From: Fimbriiglobus sp.
Lineage (GTDB): Bacteria > Planctomycetota > Planctomycetia > Gemmatales > Gemmataceae
Assembly: GCA_025459365.1 (NCBI GenBank)
Contig: JALOQR010000010.1
Span: forward strand, 1 to 36,427
Reading direction: 5' to 3'
DNA length: 36,427 nt
Part shown: positions 1 to 9,765 of the stretch, in pieces
Layout: every line of letters starts with the position of its first letter
Numbering within the stretch: position 1 is the first letter of the stretch
Notes under the pieces: generated by a model
What the model was told of the DNA's origin: nothing
The model's input: only the letters and a program-made list of their open reading frames with translations
The model's database searches: none
Translations under genes and position numbers: made by a program

Positions 1-810
1 GTGAAGGCGTTGGTGAAGGCCGTGTCCCAAAGCGAACCCCCGCGCACCGCACGGGTGGTGCCCGCTGCCGAACTACCTCGGGAACCGTTGGATCTCACGG
101 AACTGCGCCAGACAGACCTGCTGGCGATTGAAGATGTTCAACACCTGAAGTCGGCCGACGTGGAATCGCTACTGGCAATGCTGGACGTGCGTTCGGCTCA
201 TCGCCGGCCGACGCTTGTTACTTCTGCCCACGGGCCGGCACAGCTTCCTCATCTCCCCCGGCGGCTCACGAATCGCCTGGCCGGTGGGTTGGTCGTTCGC
301 CTGGATCCATTTGGTCTGTCGTCGCGGACTCTCTTCGCCGAGTGGTACGCCGCCAACGTCCACCTCCGCGTTTCTGCCGAGGCCGTCGGGTGGCTGGCCA
401 AATCGGCCGATAGCCTCCGCCGCCTAGCCGGTATGATCGACACGCTCCGCACTACCAATTCAGCCCGAAAGGGTGAACTCTCCGCCCCGCAGGTACAGGA
501 ACTACTCGCCGACCCACTGCCCCCGACCCCCCAGCTCGACCGCATCACGCGTACAGTTGCTGTGGCCTTCCGCGTGAAGCCGAAGGAATTGCTCGGTGCG
601 AGCCGCCTCCGAACGGTGCTCGTCCCCCGGCAGATCGCGATGTACCTGGCTCGCGAGGTCGTCAAGCTACCGCTAGCAGTGATCGGCAAGCACTTCGGTG
701 GGCGGGACCACACCACTGTGATGAACGCGGTTCGGAAGGTGGAAGTGGCAATGAAGGCCGACGACGAACTGGCCGGGCGGGTGCGTGAACTACGGCGGGG
801 ATTGGAGTGA
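1..810 (+). CDS. dnaA: Chromosomal replication initiator protein DnaA, C-terminal part (5' end outside window)
   Basis: Walker-B-like 'DLLAIEDVQHL' and the DnaA domain IV signature 'GKHFGGRDHTTVMNAVRKV'; followed by dnaN and gyrB. The ORF is open at the window start, so the first codon is probably not the real start. Confidence 0.93.
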   Translation: MKALVKAVSQSEPPRTARVVPAAELPREPLDLTELRQTDLLAIEDVQHLKSADVESLLAMLDVRSAHRRPTLVTSAHGPAQLPHLPRRLTNRLAGGLVVRLDPFGLSSRTLFAEWYAANVHLRVSAEAVGWLAKSADSLRRLAGMIDTLRTTNSARKGELSAPQVQELLADPLPPTPQLDRITRTVAVAFRVKPKELLGASRLRTVLVPRQIAMYLAREVVKLPLAVIGKHFGGRDHTTVMNAVRKVEVAMKADDELAGRVRELRRGLE

Positions 811-1172
811 CGACTCGGAGCGGTTCGTCGGTGGTGGTGTGGAAAAGCCGTCGCGCCGACGGCGCGCCTCTGCTGCGCACAGTCGCGCAAAGCCTGCATT
901 TCTCAACGCTGTTGGTTGGGGTTGTTGTGCGCGTCGCGGCGCGCCAGAATTGCGCCACCGGCGCGCCGGCTTTTCCACACCGGGGTTACAGTGGTTTCGC
1001 CCTGAGATATCAGGGAACGCGGGTCGTGCCGGGAGTTTGTGCGCCGCCAACCGGCCCCGCCTTACTCCTGCTACTGTGTTTAGACTTCAAAGAGAGATAA
1101 AGAAAGAAGGCCGGCGACCAGGGAAGAGAAACACCACACCGGACACGCCGCCGATCGCCGAGGACCAAGCTC
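811..1172. promoter_or_regulatory. dnaA-dnaN intergenic region, candidate oriC with two inverted DnaA boxes
   Basis: TTTTCCACA at 971-979 (+) and its reverse complement TGTGGAAAA at 838-846, both matching TTWTNCACA, inside a perfect 14-bp inverted repeat (837-850 / 967-980). A relatively A/T- and purine-rich stretch lies at about 1078-1110. Confidence 0.5.
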
Positions 1173-2303
1173 ATGAAGGTGACGTGTCAGATCGATGGGT
1201 TGCTTGCCGCCTGCCAGATCGCCCAGATGGCGGTCGCGGCTCGTAGCACCAAGCCGATCCTCTCGAACATCAAGGCCACCGCCCACGACGACGCTCTCGT
1301 CATCATGGCGACCGATCTGGAGGTGGGCATCCGCTACGAGCTGCGGGGCATTAAGGTGAGCCGCGGCGGAAGTGCCGTGCTGCCCGTCGGCAAGCTGGTG
1401 AACATCCTGCGCGAAGCGACTGACCTCGAAGTGACGATCGATGCCAACCCAAGCGACGAAACCACCCGTGTAACGCTCCGGGGCGGCAAGTACAACCTGC
1501 CGAGCGGCGACCCGGCCGAATTCCCCGACGTACCGACGTTCGACCAGGCGGGCAAGTACCACGAGATTTCCGCCGGCGTACTGCGGGCGATGATCAAGCG
1601 GACGCAGTTCGCCGCCAACCGCAAGGACAACAACCCCCGCTTCAGCGTGAACGGCGTGCTCTGGGAGGCCGAGCACGGCAAGGCCCGGCTGGTGGCCACC
1701 GACACCAAACGCCTCGCCCTCACCGAAGGACCGGCCGAGGTCCATGGTGGAGACGAAGCCAAGCCCCAATCCCACCTCGTGCCGCTCAAGGCCATCGCCC
1801 TGCTCGAACGCAACCTGACCGACGACGGCGAGCGGATCCGCGTGTCCCTGAAGACAAACGACGCCCTGTTCCAGACCGAACGTGCGACCATCTGGACTCG
1901 GCTGGTGGAAGGCCGCTTCCCGCCGTACCAGCAGTTCATTCCAAAGAAGGCCGGAGTGAAGTTCCCATTTGCCGTGAGCGACTTCTTCGCCAAGGTGCGG
2001 CAGGCGGCCATCACGTCGGACGACGAGAACAAGCGGGTGGATTTCCACTTTTCAGGGAACACAGTGACGATGAAGGCCCACGGAGCCGAGACGGGATCTT
2101 CGGAGGTCGAACTAGAACTGCCCGAGTACCCCGGCGACGACGTGGACATCGCCTTCGACCCGGTGTTCCTGACCGACATGTTCCGGGCGATCGAGGGGGA
2201 GCCGTCGGCGGTGATGGAGATGACCGACAAGACGAAGCCGGCGGTGTTCCGCGTCGGTGAGCACTACCTGTATCTCGTCATGCCGATGGGCGACCGGGAG
2301 TAG
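1173..2303 (+). CDS. dnaN: DNA polymerase III subunit beta (sliding clamp)
   Basis: 376 aa; beta-clamp motifs (MKVTCQIDGLLAACQIAQMAVAARSTKPILSNI; FAANRKDNNPRFSVNGVLWE; C-terminal HYLYLVMPMGDRE); located after dnaA. Confidence 0.96.
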   Translation: MKVTCQIDGLLAACQIAQMAVAARSTKPILSNIKATAHDDALVIMATDLEVGIRYELRGIKVSRGGSAVLPVGKLVNILREATDLEVTIDANPSDETTRVTLRGGKYNLPSGDPAEFPDVPTFDQAGKYHEISAGVLRAMIKRTQFAANRKDNNPRFSVNGVLWEAEHGKARLVATDTKRLALTEGPAEVHGGDEAKPQSHLVPLKAIALLERNLTDDGERIRVSLKTNDALFQTERATIWTRLVEGRFPPYQQFIPKKAGVKFPFAVSDFFAKVRQAAITSDDENKRVDFHFSGNTVTMKAHGAETGSSEVELELPEYPGDDVDIAFDPVFLTDMFRAIEGEPSAVMEMTDKTKPAVFRVGEHYLYLVMPMGDRE

Positions 2304-2347
2304 GGTGGGCCGCTCTCGGAGAGAGCCAGCACCCGAACGGAGCAATC

Positions 2348-2650
2348 ATGTCCGAGAAAGGCCCCGAAAACATCGGCGACGTGCTCGGCCGGCTATTCAC
2401 CGCCCGCGGGTGGGGCCGGCTGAGCGAGCGTTCGCGGCTGGAGGAGGCCTGGGCGGAGGTGGCGGCGGAGTGGCCCGGCCAGACCCGCGTGCTGGCGTTG
2501 CGTCGTGGCGTGTTGGAGGTCGAGGTGCGGAACGGTGTGCTGGTGCAGGAGTTGGCTCAGTTCCACAAGCGGAAGCTGCTCGGCGAGCTGCGGAAGCGAA
2601 TGCCGGGGCAGACGCTCACGGACCTCAAGTTCAAGGCCGGGGCGTGGTGA
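2348..2650 (+). CDS. DUF721 (DciA-like) domain protein
   Basis: 100 aa; 'IGDVLGRLFTARGWGRLSERSRLEEAWAEVAAEW...LEVEVRNGVLVQELAQFHKRKLLGELRKR' fits the DUF721 pattern; located between dnaN and gyrB. Confidence 0.8.
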   Translation: MSEKGPENIGDVLGRLFTARGWGRLSERSRLEEAWAEVAAEWPGQTRVLALRRGVLEVEVRNGVLVQELAQFHKRKLLGELRKRMPGQTLTDLKFKAGAW

Positions 2651-3023
2651 TCCCCCGCATCACCCACACGTCGAAGTTCATCCCCATAGGCTAGATTAGG
2701 ACAAGCACAGCAACTTCGGTTCGGCGACGTGCACTGCCACTGCCACTGCGACGAACACTGCCAACGGCAGATCCACCAACGTCGCAAAAATTCACTCGGC
2801 CTTCTTGCGTTAGCTCATGCTGGATCAGGGTTTACGATTCAGAAGTCCGCCGGCGGCGGGTGCCTCTGGGTGTGTTGCCTTCTTGACCCTCTCGCTCCGT
2901 GGCGGAGCACCTTCCACCCACCGCCTTGATCGGCAACTTCGCTCGGCGTTCACCGCACTTTCCGTAGAATAAACAGATCGGAAACACCGCCGCCTCCGCC
3001 TCTCGTAGAAGAGATTTTCCCGC

Positions 3024-5522
3024 ATGTCGAACAACACCACCGACGGCTCCGGGGTGAGCTACGACGAAGGCAACATCGAGACCCTCAAGGACGCCGCCCA
3101 CATCCGACACCGGCCGGGCATGTACATCGGGAACACCGACTCCGAAGGGATGCACCACCTCGTTTGGGAGGTGGTGTACAACTCGGTGGACGAAGCCCTG
3201 GCCGGGTTCTGCAAGAACATCACGGTGGTCGTGCATGTCGATAACTCAATCACCGTGAGCGACGACGGCCGCGGCATTCCCGTGGGTGTGAAGCCCGAAA
3301 CCGGCAAATCAACGCTCGAAGAAGTGCTCACCGTCGCCGGGTCGTCGGGGAAGTTCAACAACGCCGCCTACCAAACGTCGGCCGGTCTGCACGGCATGGG
3401 CGCGAAGGCGATGAACGCACTCAGCGAATGGTGCGAGGCCGAGGTACGCAGAGACGGACGGGTGTACCAGATGGAGTTCGAGCGGGGGTACGCCACCAGC
3501 CAACTGAAAGACCTCGGCCCGGCCGCCGGCGGACAGACCGGCACCAGCATCAGCTTCAAGCCCGACCCGGAGAAATTCGGCGAGTTGAAGTTCGATTACG
3601 ACAAACTCGCCACCCGCTTCCAGCAGATCGCCTTCCTGAACAAAGGTCTGGCGATCAGCCTCACCGATGAACGGGACAGCCGCAGCGACCGCTTCCACTC
3701 GCAGCTCGGCATCGCCGAGTACGTCACGGTGTTGAACACCGGTGAAAACGCCATCCACCAGCCGATCTACGTCAACAAGAAGGTCGACGGGGTGACGGTC
3801 GAGGTGTGCTTGCAGTACACCACCGGCGACACCGAACTGGAGATGTGCTTCACCAACAACGCCTACAACAAGGACGGCGGCACACACCTGAGCGGGTTCC
3901 GCTCCGGCCTCACGCGGTCGCTCACCGCCTACGGCAAGAAGAACGGCCACTTCAAGGAATCGCTCGAACTGATCGGCAAGGACTTCCGCGAGGGGCTGAC
4001 GGCGGTCATCAACATCTCCCACCCCAAACCGAGCTTCGAGAGCCAGACGAAAGTAAAGCTCACCAGCCCGGAGGTGGAGGGGCTGGTGTCGAGCGTCATG
4101 TACGAAGCACTCAGCGAGCACCTGGAGAAGAACCCGAAGGACGGCCAGGCGATCTGCAAGAAGATCAACCTGAGCGCCGAGGCCCGCATCGCAGCGAAGA
4201 AGGCCCGCGACGCCATCAAGGAACGGAAGGGGCTGCTCAGCGGCGGCGGGCTGCCCGGCAAGCTGATGGACTGCACCACCCGCGAACGGGACAAGAGCGA
4301 GCTGTTCCTGGTGGAAGGGGACTCGGCCGGCGGGTCGGCCGAGGGCGGGCGGGACCGTTTCTACCAGGCGGTGCTGCCGCTGCGGGGGAAGGTGCTGAAC
4401 GTCGAGAAGGCGGAGGTGGAGAAGCTGCTGAACAACGCCGAGATCGCCGCCCTCATCTCGGCCGTCGGGGTGGACATCAACAACACCGAAGAAATCGGCG
4501 GGCTGCGGTACGGGCGGATCATCATCCTGACCGACGCCGACGTCGACGGCCAGCACATCCGCACCCTGCTGCTCACCTTCTTTTTCCGCCAGATGCGGAA
4601 GCTGGTGGAGGAGGGCCGCATCTTCGTCGCCCGCCCGCCGCTCTACAAGGTAAGCATCAAGAAGGACGTGCGGTTCGTGCAGACCCGCGAGGAGATGACG
4701 AGCGAACTGATGGACCGCGGCCTCCGCGACACCAGCCTGAGCGTGACCGACGCCGCCTCCGCCGGCACCGCGAAGACGCTCACCGCCGCCGAACTCATCC
4801 GCGTCCTGCCGGTGCTGAACGAACTCGACGCGTCGGTGGCCATTCTGGAACGCCGCGGCCAGCCGTTCGTGAGCTTCGTGGCGAAGCACACCGCCGACGG
4901 CTTCCCGGTGTACCACGTCCGCAGCGGCGGGAAGGACCACTTCTTCCACACGTCCGAGCAGGTGGACGACTTCCGCAAGGCCGAGGGCAAGCGGCTGGGC
5001 AAGGAACTGGCCCTGAGCGAAGCCCTGCCCGTGGCTGCGGTCAGCGCAGGCGAAAAGCCGCCCGAGGCGCTCGACCAACTGCGGTTCAGCGTGGACGAGT
5101 GGCATGAGGTGCGGGGGCTGAACAAGGCGGTGGCCAAGCTGGCCGAGTTCGGGTTCGCCCCGAAAGACCTCATCCCCCTGCCCCGCCTGGCTGGCCGCGA
5201 GCCGCCAGTGCGATTCACCCTGCTCAACGGCGACAGCCGCAAGGACCTGAACGACCTGCGGGAACTGGCGGCCGAGGTGCGGCGGTTGGGCGAGCGCGGG
5301 ATGAGCGTGATGCGGTTCAAGGGGCTGGGCGAGATGAATGCCGAAGACCTGTGGGACACCACCCTCGACCCAACCAAGCGGACGCTGCTCAAGGTGACGA
5401 TGGCCGACGCCCTGCAGGCAGAGAAGATGTTCCGCATGCTCATGGGCAAGGAGGTGGAGGGCCGCCGCGACTTCATCCTCAAGCACCGAGCGAACGTCGA
5501 GGACATCGACTATGGGGCGTGA
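3024..5522 (+). CDS. gyrB: DNA gyrase subunit B
   Basis: 832 aa; GHKL ATPase motifs (DDGRGIPVG, GLHGMGAKAMNALS), TOPRIM motifs (LVEGDSAGGSA, LTDADVDGQHIRTLLLTFFFRQM), C-terminal RFKGLGEMNAEDLWDTTLDP. Confidence 0.97.
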   Translation: MSNNTTDGSGVSYDEGNIETLKDAAHIRHRPGMYIGNTDSEGMHHLVWEVVYNSVDEALAGFCKNITVVVHVDNSITVSDDGRGIPVGVKPETGKSTLEEVLTVAGSSGKFNNAAYQTSAGLHGMGAKAMNALSEWCEAEVRRDGRVYQMEFERGYATSQLKDLGPAAGGQTGTSISFKPDPEKFGELKFDYDKLATRFQQIAFLNKGLAISLTDERDSRSDRFHSQLGIAEYVTVLNTGENAIHQPIYVNKKVDGVTVEVCLQYTTGDTELEMCFTNNAYNKDGGTHLSGFRSGLTRSLTAYGKKNGHFKESLELIGKDFREGLTAVINISHPKPSFESQTKVKLTSPEVEGLVSSVMYEALSEHLEKNPKDGQAICKKINLSAEARIAAKKARDAIKERKGLLSGGGLPGKLMDCTTRERDKSELFLVEGDSAGGSAEGGRDRFYQAVLPLRGKVLNVEKAEVEKLLNNAEIAALISAVGVDINNTEEIGGLRYGRIIILTDADVDGQHIRTLLLTFFFRQMRKLVEEGRIFVARPPLYKVSIKKDVRFVQTREEMTSELMDRGLRDTSLSVTDAASAGTAKTLTAAELIRVLPVLNELDASVAILERRGQPFVSFVAKHTADGFPVYHVRSGGKDHFFHTSEQVDDFRKAEGKRLGKELALSEALPVAAVSAGEKPPEALDQLRFSVDEWHEVRGLNKAVAKLAEFGFAPKDLIPLPRLAGREPPVRFTLLNGDSRKDLNDLRELAAEVRRLGERGMSVMRFKGLGEMNAEDLWDTTLDPTKRTLLKVTMADALQAEKMFRMLMGKEVEGRRDFILKHRANVEDIDYGA

Positions 5523-5839
5523 CCGTCGATAGGCCTCGTTCACTGCTCAGACTGCCGACATCCAGCGAGAAATCCGAAAAGCCACGATCGCCTACCCACG
5601 GGTGCAGAACCTCGGGTAGGTTCTGTCGGTGCTGCGCTCCGTCGCCCAAGACCTGAACACCGCTGCCCAGTTCTTGCAGTGGCAGACGTCGGACCTGGTC
5701 GGGTTCCAATTCGCAACAGTCTTTCGGGCTCGAACGGAGTGTGGTTCAGGAGCACTCTCATTCGCGGTACATTTCTGGTAATTTTCGCACGCTTCTCTAT
5801 TTAATCGATACGCATTCGATCATTCATGATCCCCCACCC

Positions 5840-8800
5840 ATGCCCCAAGCACAAATTCTCCAGGCACTCTCGGATGCCGCGATCCTGACCGATCCCGTCG
5901 GGATCGTTCGTGGGTGGAACGAGGCGGCGACCCAACTGTTCGGCTGGACGGCGGCCGAGATGATTAACCGCCCACTCATCGAGCGGTTCCCACCGGTCGC
6001 GCGTCCCGAGATCAGCAAACACCTCCAGCAACTCGCGGCCGGGGCAGAGTGGGACGGTGAATTCGAAGACTATCACAAGGACGGAAGCCGGTTGTGGATC
6101 GAATCCCATGTTCATCCAGTCCGAGACGACACCGGAACAGTCACCGGCATTCTGGGGGTTTCTCGCCCGATCTCTGCCAACCGAGCCGCCAAAATCGAGA
6201 GGGAGCGCCACGATCGATATGCGGCCGATATCCTCGACAGCATGTCGGCCCACGTAGCCGTACTCGGACCAGATGGACGGATTCGGGAGGTCAACCGGGC
6301 GTGGCAGCGGTTCGCCAAGGAGAACACACGAGGGGAATCAACTAAGGAATCGACCGAAGTGGGAATCGACTACGTCGGTCTGTGTCGGAGCTGCACCGGA
6401 GAGAATGCCGATGAAGCGGGACCGGCGGCGGAGGGAATTGAGGAGGTGCTACGGGGAAAGCGTTCATTCTTCGTCATGGAATACCCCTGTGACTCGCCGA
6501 CTGAGAGCCGCTGGTTCGCAATGCATGTCACCCCTCTCTCCACGAAGGACGGGGGTGCCGTCGTGGCCCATTACGACATTACTGCCCGAAAAAAGGCTGA
6601 ATTGGCAATCGCTACACAAAGCCGTCGGACGGAACTGGCGCTCAATGCCGCCCACATGGGGGTCTGGACACTCGACCTGAACACTCAGCGGATCGAGTGG
6701 TCGGAGGAGGTGTACAAGGTCGTCGGGATCTCCGAGTTCGAAGGTACTCTGGAGGCGTGGAAACGCCTCATACACCCGGACGACCGGCTGGCGGTGGTCG
6801 CCAAGTTCGACGAAGCAGTGCAAAAGCGGATGCCGTTCGCATCGGAGTTTCGCATCGTGCGAGCGGGGGGTGAGGTGCGATGGTTGGCCAATGTCGCTCA
6901 GGTCGAGTGTTCACCGTCTGGCAATGCTGTGATGGTGCTGGGCACGGTCCAGGACATTACCGCCCGGAAGAGGTCGGAATGGGCGTTGACGGCGTACAAC
7001 CGCATCCTCGAACTGATCGCCGCCGGGGCCAATCTCCACAAGGTTCTCGATGAAGTTGTTCGGTTGGTGGAAGAGCAACTACCCGGATCGCTCTGTTCCG
7101 TGTTGATCGTGGATCGGGCTGCCCAGTGCCTGCGCTTTGGTGCTGGGCGGTCGCTTCCGGCGGAGTACAACCAGGCAGTCGATGGCGTGCCGATCGGGCC
7201 GAAGTCGGGTTCGTGCGGCACCGCGGCATTTCGGCAGGGAACGGTAACCGTCACCGACATCGCCACCGACCCGCTATGGGAGGACTACCGAGCGGTGGCA
7301 CTCCGTCATGGGTTGCGGTCGTGTGTCTCGGTGCCGATCCTGTCGAGCGGAAACGTACCTAGCTTCGAGAAGGGGGAAGTGATCGGCACATTCGCCCTGT
7401 ACAACCGTGTGCCCGGCGAGTTCGACCGGTTGACTTATGCCATTCTCACCGGGGCGGAAGAGTTGGTGCGGCGTGCCGTGCTAGCGGGACAAGGATCGGC
7501 GACCAATTCTGAAGCAAACCGGATTATTGAGGCAGCCCATCTCGCCGGGGTCGCGATCGAGCGAGACCAAGCCGGGCAGGCGGTGCGAGAGAGCGAAGAG
7601 CGGTTTCGGGCGGTCATCGATTCAGCACCTTCGTGTATCTTTCTGAAGGATTTGAACGGCTGCTTCGTGTTTGTGAACAAAGCGACATCGCAAATGTTCG
7701 GGGTGCCAGTGGCTGAGTGGGTCGGCAAGCGCTCGAGGCAGTTACTCCCACCGCATATCGCCGAGATCTGTGAGGCCGGTGAACGCACCGTGCTGGCAGG
7801 TTCGGCACAGACAACCGAACGGCATACCTTCCGGCTGGCCAACGGGCAGGAGGTGAAGGTACTCTGGACGAACTTCCTGTTGCGGAACAGCAGTGGGCCT
7901 TACGCCATCTGTGGCATCATCCGAGACATCACCGATCTTGTAGCCGCCCAGCGGGAGTTTGAGCGGTTGTGGGAACTCGCCCCGGAACCGCTCTGCGTAG
8001 CCGGGTTCGACGGCCGATTCAAGCGGGTGAACTCCGCCTGGACGCGCCTGCTCGGGTGGTCGGAGGAGGAACTCCTCGCTCGTCCGTGGGTCGATTTCAT
8101 TCATCCCGACGATCGCGCCAAAACCGCCGAGTTTCGCCAGCAACTGGCCGAAGGCCAGTCCGTTCATCGATTCGTCAACCGCTACCAGTGCTCGGATGGG
8201 ACTTACCTCTGGTTTTCGTGGGAAGCTATCCCCCTCCCCGACCAGGGAACCATGTATGCGTTCGCACGGGACGTGACCGAAGAACGGCGGCTCGAAGAGC
8301 AGTTCCGGCAGGCTCAGAAGATGGAGGCGGTGGGTCAACTCGCCAGCGGGGTGGCCCACGACTTCAACAACCTACTCACCATCATCAACGGTTACACCGA
8401 GTTGGTACTCATGGGCATGGCGCCCACCGACTCGAAGCGCGATCCACTCAATCAGGTGCTCCAGGCCAGTCAGCGAGCGGCGGAACTGACATCGCAATTG
8501 CTGGCGTTCAGCCGCAAGGCGGTCGTCGAGCCGAAAGTACTGAACATCAACCACGTTGTCGAGTCGGCGGCCCGAATGCTCCGTCGGCTCATCGGGGAGA
8601 CCGTGCGTCTGGAGACCGAGTTGGGGAATGTCCCGCCGGTGAAAGTGGATCCTGGGCAACTGGAACAGGTTTTCATGAACCTGGCGGTGAACGCGCGAGA
8701 CGCCATGCCGAGCGGTGGTCGGTTGTCGATCACCACGAAGGTGGTGGACCTACCTGATCCGCTGCCGACTGAGTCGTCCGAGATTGCACCTGGTCCCTAC

Positions 8801-9454
8801 GTGCGGGTAAGCGTCTCAGACACCGGTACTGGCATGACGCCGGAGGTACAGGCACATATCTTCGAGCCGTTTTTCACGACTAAAGGTCCGGGCAAGGGCA
8901 CCGGCCTGGGATTGGCTACCGTGTATGGCATCGTGAGGCAGGCGGGCGGCGCAATCGTCGTGCAGAGCGAACTGGGAGCCGGCACCACCTTTCACATCTT
9001 TCTACCGGCAGTGCAAGAGGCGCCAACAGGCCCGAAATCCGCCATTCTCACCATTGCCCCGCGCGGATCCGAGACGGTGCTCATCGCGGAGGACGAAGAA
9101 GGCGTTCGCAAACTGGCAAGTACGGTGCTGGAGATGCAAGGCTATCAGGTACTGTTAGCCGGGACGGGGGCTGAGGCGTTGCAGATGGCTACGGAACATG
9201 CCGGCAAAATCGACATGCTCCTGACCGATGTGGTCATGCCGGATCTCGGCGGGCGAGCACTGGCCGAAGCAGTCCGCGAGCGGCGACCGGGCGTGCGGGT
9301 CGTCTACATGAGCGGGTACACCGACGACGCGGTCATCCTGACGGGGGTGGAGTCGGCGCGAGATTGGTTCATCCAGAAGCCATTCACCCCGCTCTCGCTC
9401 GCACGCCGGGTACGGGAGGTACTCGACAGCCCGCCGAACTTTCCCGTTGGGTAA
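5840..9454 (+). CDS. Multi-PAS/GAF hybrid sensor histidine kinase with C-terminal receiver domain
   Basis: PAS-like segments, a GAF-like segment (PIGPKSGSCGTAAFRQGTVTVTDIATDPLW), H-box 'QLASGVAHDFNNLLTIINGYTELV', HATPase G boxes, and a receiver domain 'VLIAEDEEGVRKLA...DMLLTDVVMPDLGG'. The ORF opens at 5741; ATG 5840 (MPQAQILQ) is the more likely start. Confidence 0.93.
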   Translation: MPQAQILQALSDAAILTDPVGIVRGWNEAATQLFGWTAAEMINRPLIERFPPVARPEISKHLQQLAAGAEWDGEFEDYHKDGSRLWIESHVHPVRDDTGTVTGILGVSRPISANRAAKIERERHDRYAADILDSMSAHVAVLGPDGRIREVNRAWQRFAKENTRGESTKESTEVGIDYVGLCRSCTGENADEAGPAAEGIEEVLRGKRSFFVMEYPCDSPTESRWFAMHVTPLSTKDGGAVVAHYDITARKKAELAIATQSRRTELALNAAHMGVWTLDLNTQRIEWSEEVYKVVGISEFEGTLEAWKRLIHPDDRLAVVAKFDEAVQKRMPFASEFRIVRAGGEVRWLANVAQVECSPSGNAVMVLGTVQDITARKRSEWALTAYNRILELIAAGANLHKVLDEVVRLVEEQLPGSLCSVLIVDRAAQCLRFGAGRSLPAEYNQAVDGVPIGPKSGSCGTAAFRQGTVTVTDIATDPLWEDYRAVALRHGLRSCVSVPILSSGNVPSFEKGEVIGTFALYNRVPGEFDRLTYAILTGAEELVRRAVLAGQGSATNSEANRIIEAAHLAGVAIERDQAGQAVRESEERFRAVIDSAPSCIFLKDLNGCFVFVNKATSQMFGVPVAEWVGKRSRQLLPPHIAEICEAGERTVLAGSAQTTERHTFRLANGQEVKVLWTNFLLRNSSGPYAICGIIRDITDLVAAQREFERLWELAPEPLCVAGFDGRFKRVNSAWTRLLGWSEEELLARPWVDFIHPDDRAKTAEFRQQLAEGQSVHRFVNRYQCSDGTYLWFSWEAIPLPDQGTMYAFARDVTEERRLEEQFRQAQKMEAVGQLASGVAHDFNNLLTIINGYTELVLMGMAPTDSKRDPLNQVLQASQRAAELTSQLLAFSRKAVVEPKVLNINHVVESAARMLRRLIGETVRLETELGNVPPVKVDPGQLEQVFMNLAVNARDAMPSGGRLSITTKVVDLPDPLPTESSEIAPGPYVRVSVSDTGTGMTPEVQAHIFEPFFTTKGPGKGTGLGLATVYGIVRQAGGAIVVQSELGAGTTFHIFLPAVQEAPTGPKSAILTIAPRGSETVLIAEDEEGVRKLASTVLEMQGYQVLLAGTGAEALQMATEHAGKIDMLLTDVVMPDLGGRALAEAVRERRPGVRVVYMSGYTDDAVILTGVESARDWFIQKPFTPLSLARRVREVLDSPPNFPVG

Positions 9455-9765
9455 ACGAGGCATCCGCCCGGAGTAACAGAGCGAGGATAGTCACACAGAT
9501 CTGCCGTGGCGATATTGAAGGTAAGTTCATTACCGCCGACTGTTTACGACTATTCTCCCGCTGAAGACCTTCCTGAGTTCGCTCCTGAGGCAAACCACAC
9601 CAGTGCAGTGGCACCGTGAGGCAGCACGGAACCGACGGCCGAAAACGACCGTCACAACCCCACTGGCATTGTGATTGCATCCAGTACCGGACGGCGATAT
9701 AGGGACCGCGGTGATGATGAAATCTGCCTGCGCCGTCTGTGGCGAACCGCACGGATCACGGACCA

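Noticed and set aside
1080-2048. 322-aa minus-strand ORF over dnaN
   Set aside because: Antisense to a clear dnaN gene; no recognisable motifs.
2894-2908. GCTCCG-tgg-CGGAGC hairpin upstream of gyrB
   Set aside because: Short stem with a 3-nt loop and no T tract; expected by chance at this GC content.
3309-5543. 744-aa minus-strand ORF antisense to gyrB
   Set aside because: Typical GC-rich antisense open frame; gyrB motifs on the plus strand are unambiguous.
5523-5839. Possible small gene or tRNA between gyrB and the kinase
   Set aside because: No tRNA-like arms found; short open frames (e.g. VLRSVAQDLNTAAQFLQWQ...) lack start/RBS support. A 7-bp hairpin at 5605-5625 has no U tract.
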